Below, piece after piece: positions 5,491 to 6,819 of a stretch of 6,819 nt of DNA. A program made the translations under genes and the position numbers. The notes under the pieces were generated by a model that saw only the letters and a program-made list of their open reading frames with translations, made no database searches and was not told the DNA's origin. The DNA is from CALKKN01 sp041571375 (GTDB lineage Bacteria > Pseudomonadota > Gammaproteobacteria > Xanthomonadales > SZUA-36): assembly GCA_041571375.1 (NCBI GenBank), contig JBFFUJ010000136.1, forward strand, positions 1 to 6,819, read 5' to 3'. How positions within the stretch are numbered: position 1 is the first letter of the stretch; each line of letters begins with the position of its first letter.

Positions 5491-6597
5491 ATGAACCGAT
5501 CACCTTTCCGAACCCTTGCAACCCTTGGCCTGCTGGCCGCCTTAACGTCGTCCGGATGCTCCCGCGACGCGTCCGGCCCCGTCGCCGCCGGACAAGCTGC
5601 CCAGGCGGACACAGCAGAAGCCACCGCACCTGCCGAAGCGCCCGAGGTCGTCGTCCTGGTCGGGATGGATGGTCTGATCGAGCATCTCAAGAAGGAGAAC
5701 TGGTGGGGTGAGGTGAATCCGGACGAGCAGTTCACGGTGCCGCACCTGATGATCGCCCGCATCCATCCGAACTGGCGGGTCGTGGCCCCCGACCTGCCCG
5801 TGCAGCAGAAGAAGGCGATTTTCTATCGCCTGATCCTGCCGCTCGTGATGCATGCCAACGAGATGGTCCGGGACCGCCGCGCCGGGCTCATGCAGGCTCG
5901 CGACGCCATCGCATCCGGTAAGGGAATTGGCACGGAAGACCTGGCACAGCTGAAAACGGCGGCTGTTCTCCTCCGCATCAGTTCAGCCGAGGACGCCGAG
6001 GCCCTGGCGGCCGACAGCCCGGAACTTCCGCAGATCATCGAGGAAATGCTGTACCGCCTGGATGAAGTTCCTGCCGGGCTGGCGCTGGGTCAGGCAGCCT
6101 ACGAAAGCGGTTACGGCACCTCGCGGTTCGCCGCGGACGGCAATGCGCTGTTCGGGCAGTGGACCTACGGCGGTGGCGGCATGCAGCCGGAACAGAAGCG
6201 CGCGAGCAAGGGCAATTACGGGGTCGCGGCCTTCGACTGGCCTTTCGACAGCGTGCGCGGTTACTTCATCAACCTGATGTCCCACCCCGCCTACGAGGAC
6301 TTCCGCCGCCTGCGCGCCGAGATGCGTGCTGCGGGCGAGCCGCTCTCCTCCCTGCAGCTGGCGGATGGCCTTGTGCGTTACTCGGAGCGCGGCCAGGAAT
6401 ACGTCGACGGGCTGAAGGGCATCATCCGGGTGAACAAACTCGACATTGCCGACAACGCGGTCTTCCGTGATGAACCCATGCATTTCATCATGACGGAGGG
6501 CAGCCAGGAAGAGGCGGACGCACTGAAGCAGCGCATCGACGACGCGCGCGCATCCGGCGAACTCGCCGAGGTCTACGCGCGGATGCGCCTCGAGTAG
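5491..6597 (+). CDS. Predicted lipoprotein with Bax/GH73-type glucosaminidase domain
   Basis: This 368-residue protein is probably a cell-wall hydrolase cutting N-acetylglucosaminyl bonds in peptidoglycan, anchored as a lipoprotein. The N-terminus has Arg3 and Arg7, a hydrophobic stretch (LATLGLLAAL) and Cys23 in LTSSGC. That is a usable but imperfect lipobox, with Ser rather than Leu at -3. An Ala-rich linker follows (about 24-50). A helical region contains KKAIFYRLILPLVMHANE (107-124). The glucosaminidase domain (about 195-335) has QAAYESGYGTSRFA, with Glu205 as the likely catalytic acid, then NALFGQWTY and a later HPAYEDFRRLRAEM segment, all as in E. coli Bax. It is longer than E. coli Bax (274 residues). 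The start follows the signal peptide and the promoter. The frame is open further back into ada, but that part overlaps ada and is not coding. Bax function itself is poorly known. Confidence 0.82.
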   Translation: MNRSPFRTLATLGLLAALTSSGCSRDASGPVAAGQAAQADTAEATAPAEAPEVVVLVGMDGLIEHLKKENWWGEVNPDEQFTVPHLMIARIHPNWRVVAPDLPVQQKKAIFYRLILPLVMHANEMVRDRRAGLMQARDAIASGKGIGTEDLAQLKTAAVLLRISSAEDAEALAADSPELPQIIEEMLYRLDEVPAGLALGQAAYESGYGTSRFAADGNALFGQWTYGGGGMQPEQKRASKGNYGVAAFDWPFDSVRGYFINLMSHPAYEDFRRLRAEMRAAGEPLSSLQLADGLVRYSERGQEYVDGLKGIIRVNKLDIADNAVFRDEPMHFIMTEGSQEEADALKQRIDDARASGELAEVYARMRLE

Positions 6598-6620
6598 CGG
6601 GGCTGTTACGGGACGGCCGG

Positions 6621-6819
6621 ATGGCTTCCGACACGGTTCTTGTGGAGCGCCGCGATGCCGTTAGCGTCATCGCCATCAACCGACCGCAGGTACGCAACGC
6701 GGTGGACCGGCAGACAGCCGGGCAACTCGCCGCCGCCTTCCGCTCCTTCGAAGCCGACGAATCCCAATACGTCGCGGTACTCACCGGCCTGGGCGGCTGT
6801 TTCTGCGCCGGCGCGGATC
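6621..6819 (+). CDS. Enoyl-CoA hydratase/isomerase family protein, 5' part
   Basis: This is the first 66 codons of a second crotonase-family protein, cut by the window end. INRPQVRNAVD is the usual N-terminal signature, and FCAGAD (residues 61-66) is the first oxyanion-hole segment. The catalytic glutamate region lies beyond the window, so hydratase, isomerase or other crotonase activity cannot be told apart. The ATG lies 23 nt after the bax-like stop, and GGGACGG upstream is a modest ribosome site. The short gap with no terminator suggests co-transcription with the bax-like gene, although the two functions are unrelated. It differs clearly in sequence from the crotonase at 1027 and is not a recent duplicate. 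Confidence 0.8.
   Translation, partial: MASDTVLVERRDAVSVIAINRPQVRNAVDRQTAGQLAAAFRSFEADESQYVAVLTGLGGCFCAGAD

Noticed and set aside
1..6819. CRISPR arrays, tRNA or rRNA genes, insertion sequences
   Set aside because: I saw no regularly spaced repeats, RNA-gene signatures, transposase genes or paired terminal repeats in the window.

Overview
The window is GC-rich DNA, densely packed with genes that all read on the + strand. The proteins most resemble gammaproteobacterial families: PuuA and PuuC, AcuI/YhdH, a three-domain Ada and a Bax-like glucosaminidase. A degraded element resembling the GTAG-type REP sequences of Pseudomonas and its relatives lies after the fourth gene. I infer a high-GC gammaproteobacterium; the genus cannot be named from this sequence.

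Bases 1-4289 hold what looks like one catabolic operon: the 3' part of puuC (gamma-glutamyl-aminobutyraldehyde dehydrogenase), an enoyl-CoA hydratase, puuA (gamma-glutamylputrescine synthetase family) and acuI (NADPH-dependent acryloyl-CoA reductase family). The gaps are 8, 32 and 36 nt. PuuA would glutamylate a diamine or polyamine and PuuC would oxidise the gamma-glutamyl aldehyde formed by an oxidase (PuuB) that is not in the window. The hydratase and AcuI are not part of the classical Puu pathway. They suggest that the carbon skeleton is passed on as a CoA thioester, possibly through 3-hydroxypropionyl-CoA and acryloyl-CoA to propionyl-CoA. That link is inference.

Bases 4290-4438 contain the REP-like element and no convincing gene. 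From 4439 to 5428 lies ada, a fused sensor, activator and repair protein for DNA alkylation damage, with a TTG start and a short N-terminus. A good extended -10 promoter follows in the 62-nt gap. It drives a predicted lipoprotein with a Bax/GH73-type glucosaminidase domain (5491-6597). After another 23 nt a second crotonase-family gene begins and runs off the window end. The ada and bax-like genes look like ordinary housekeeping neighbours. The operon at the left is the part worth attention.
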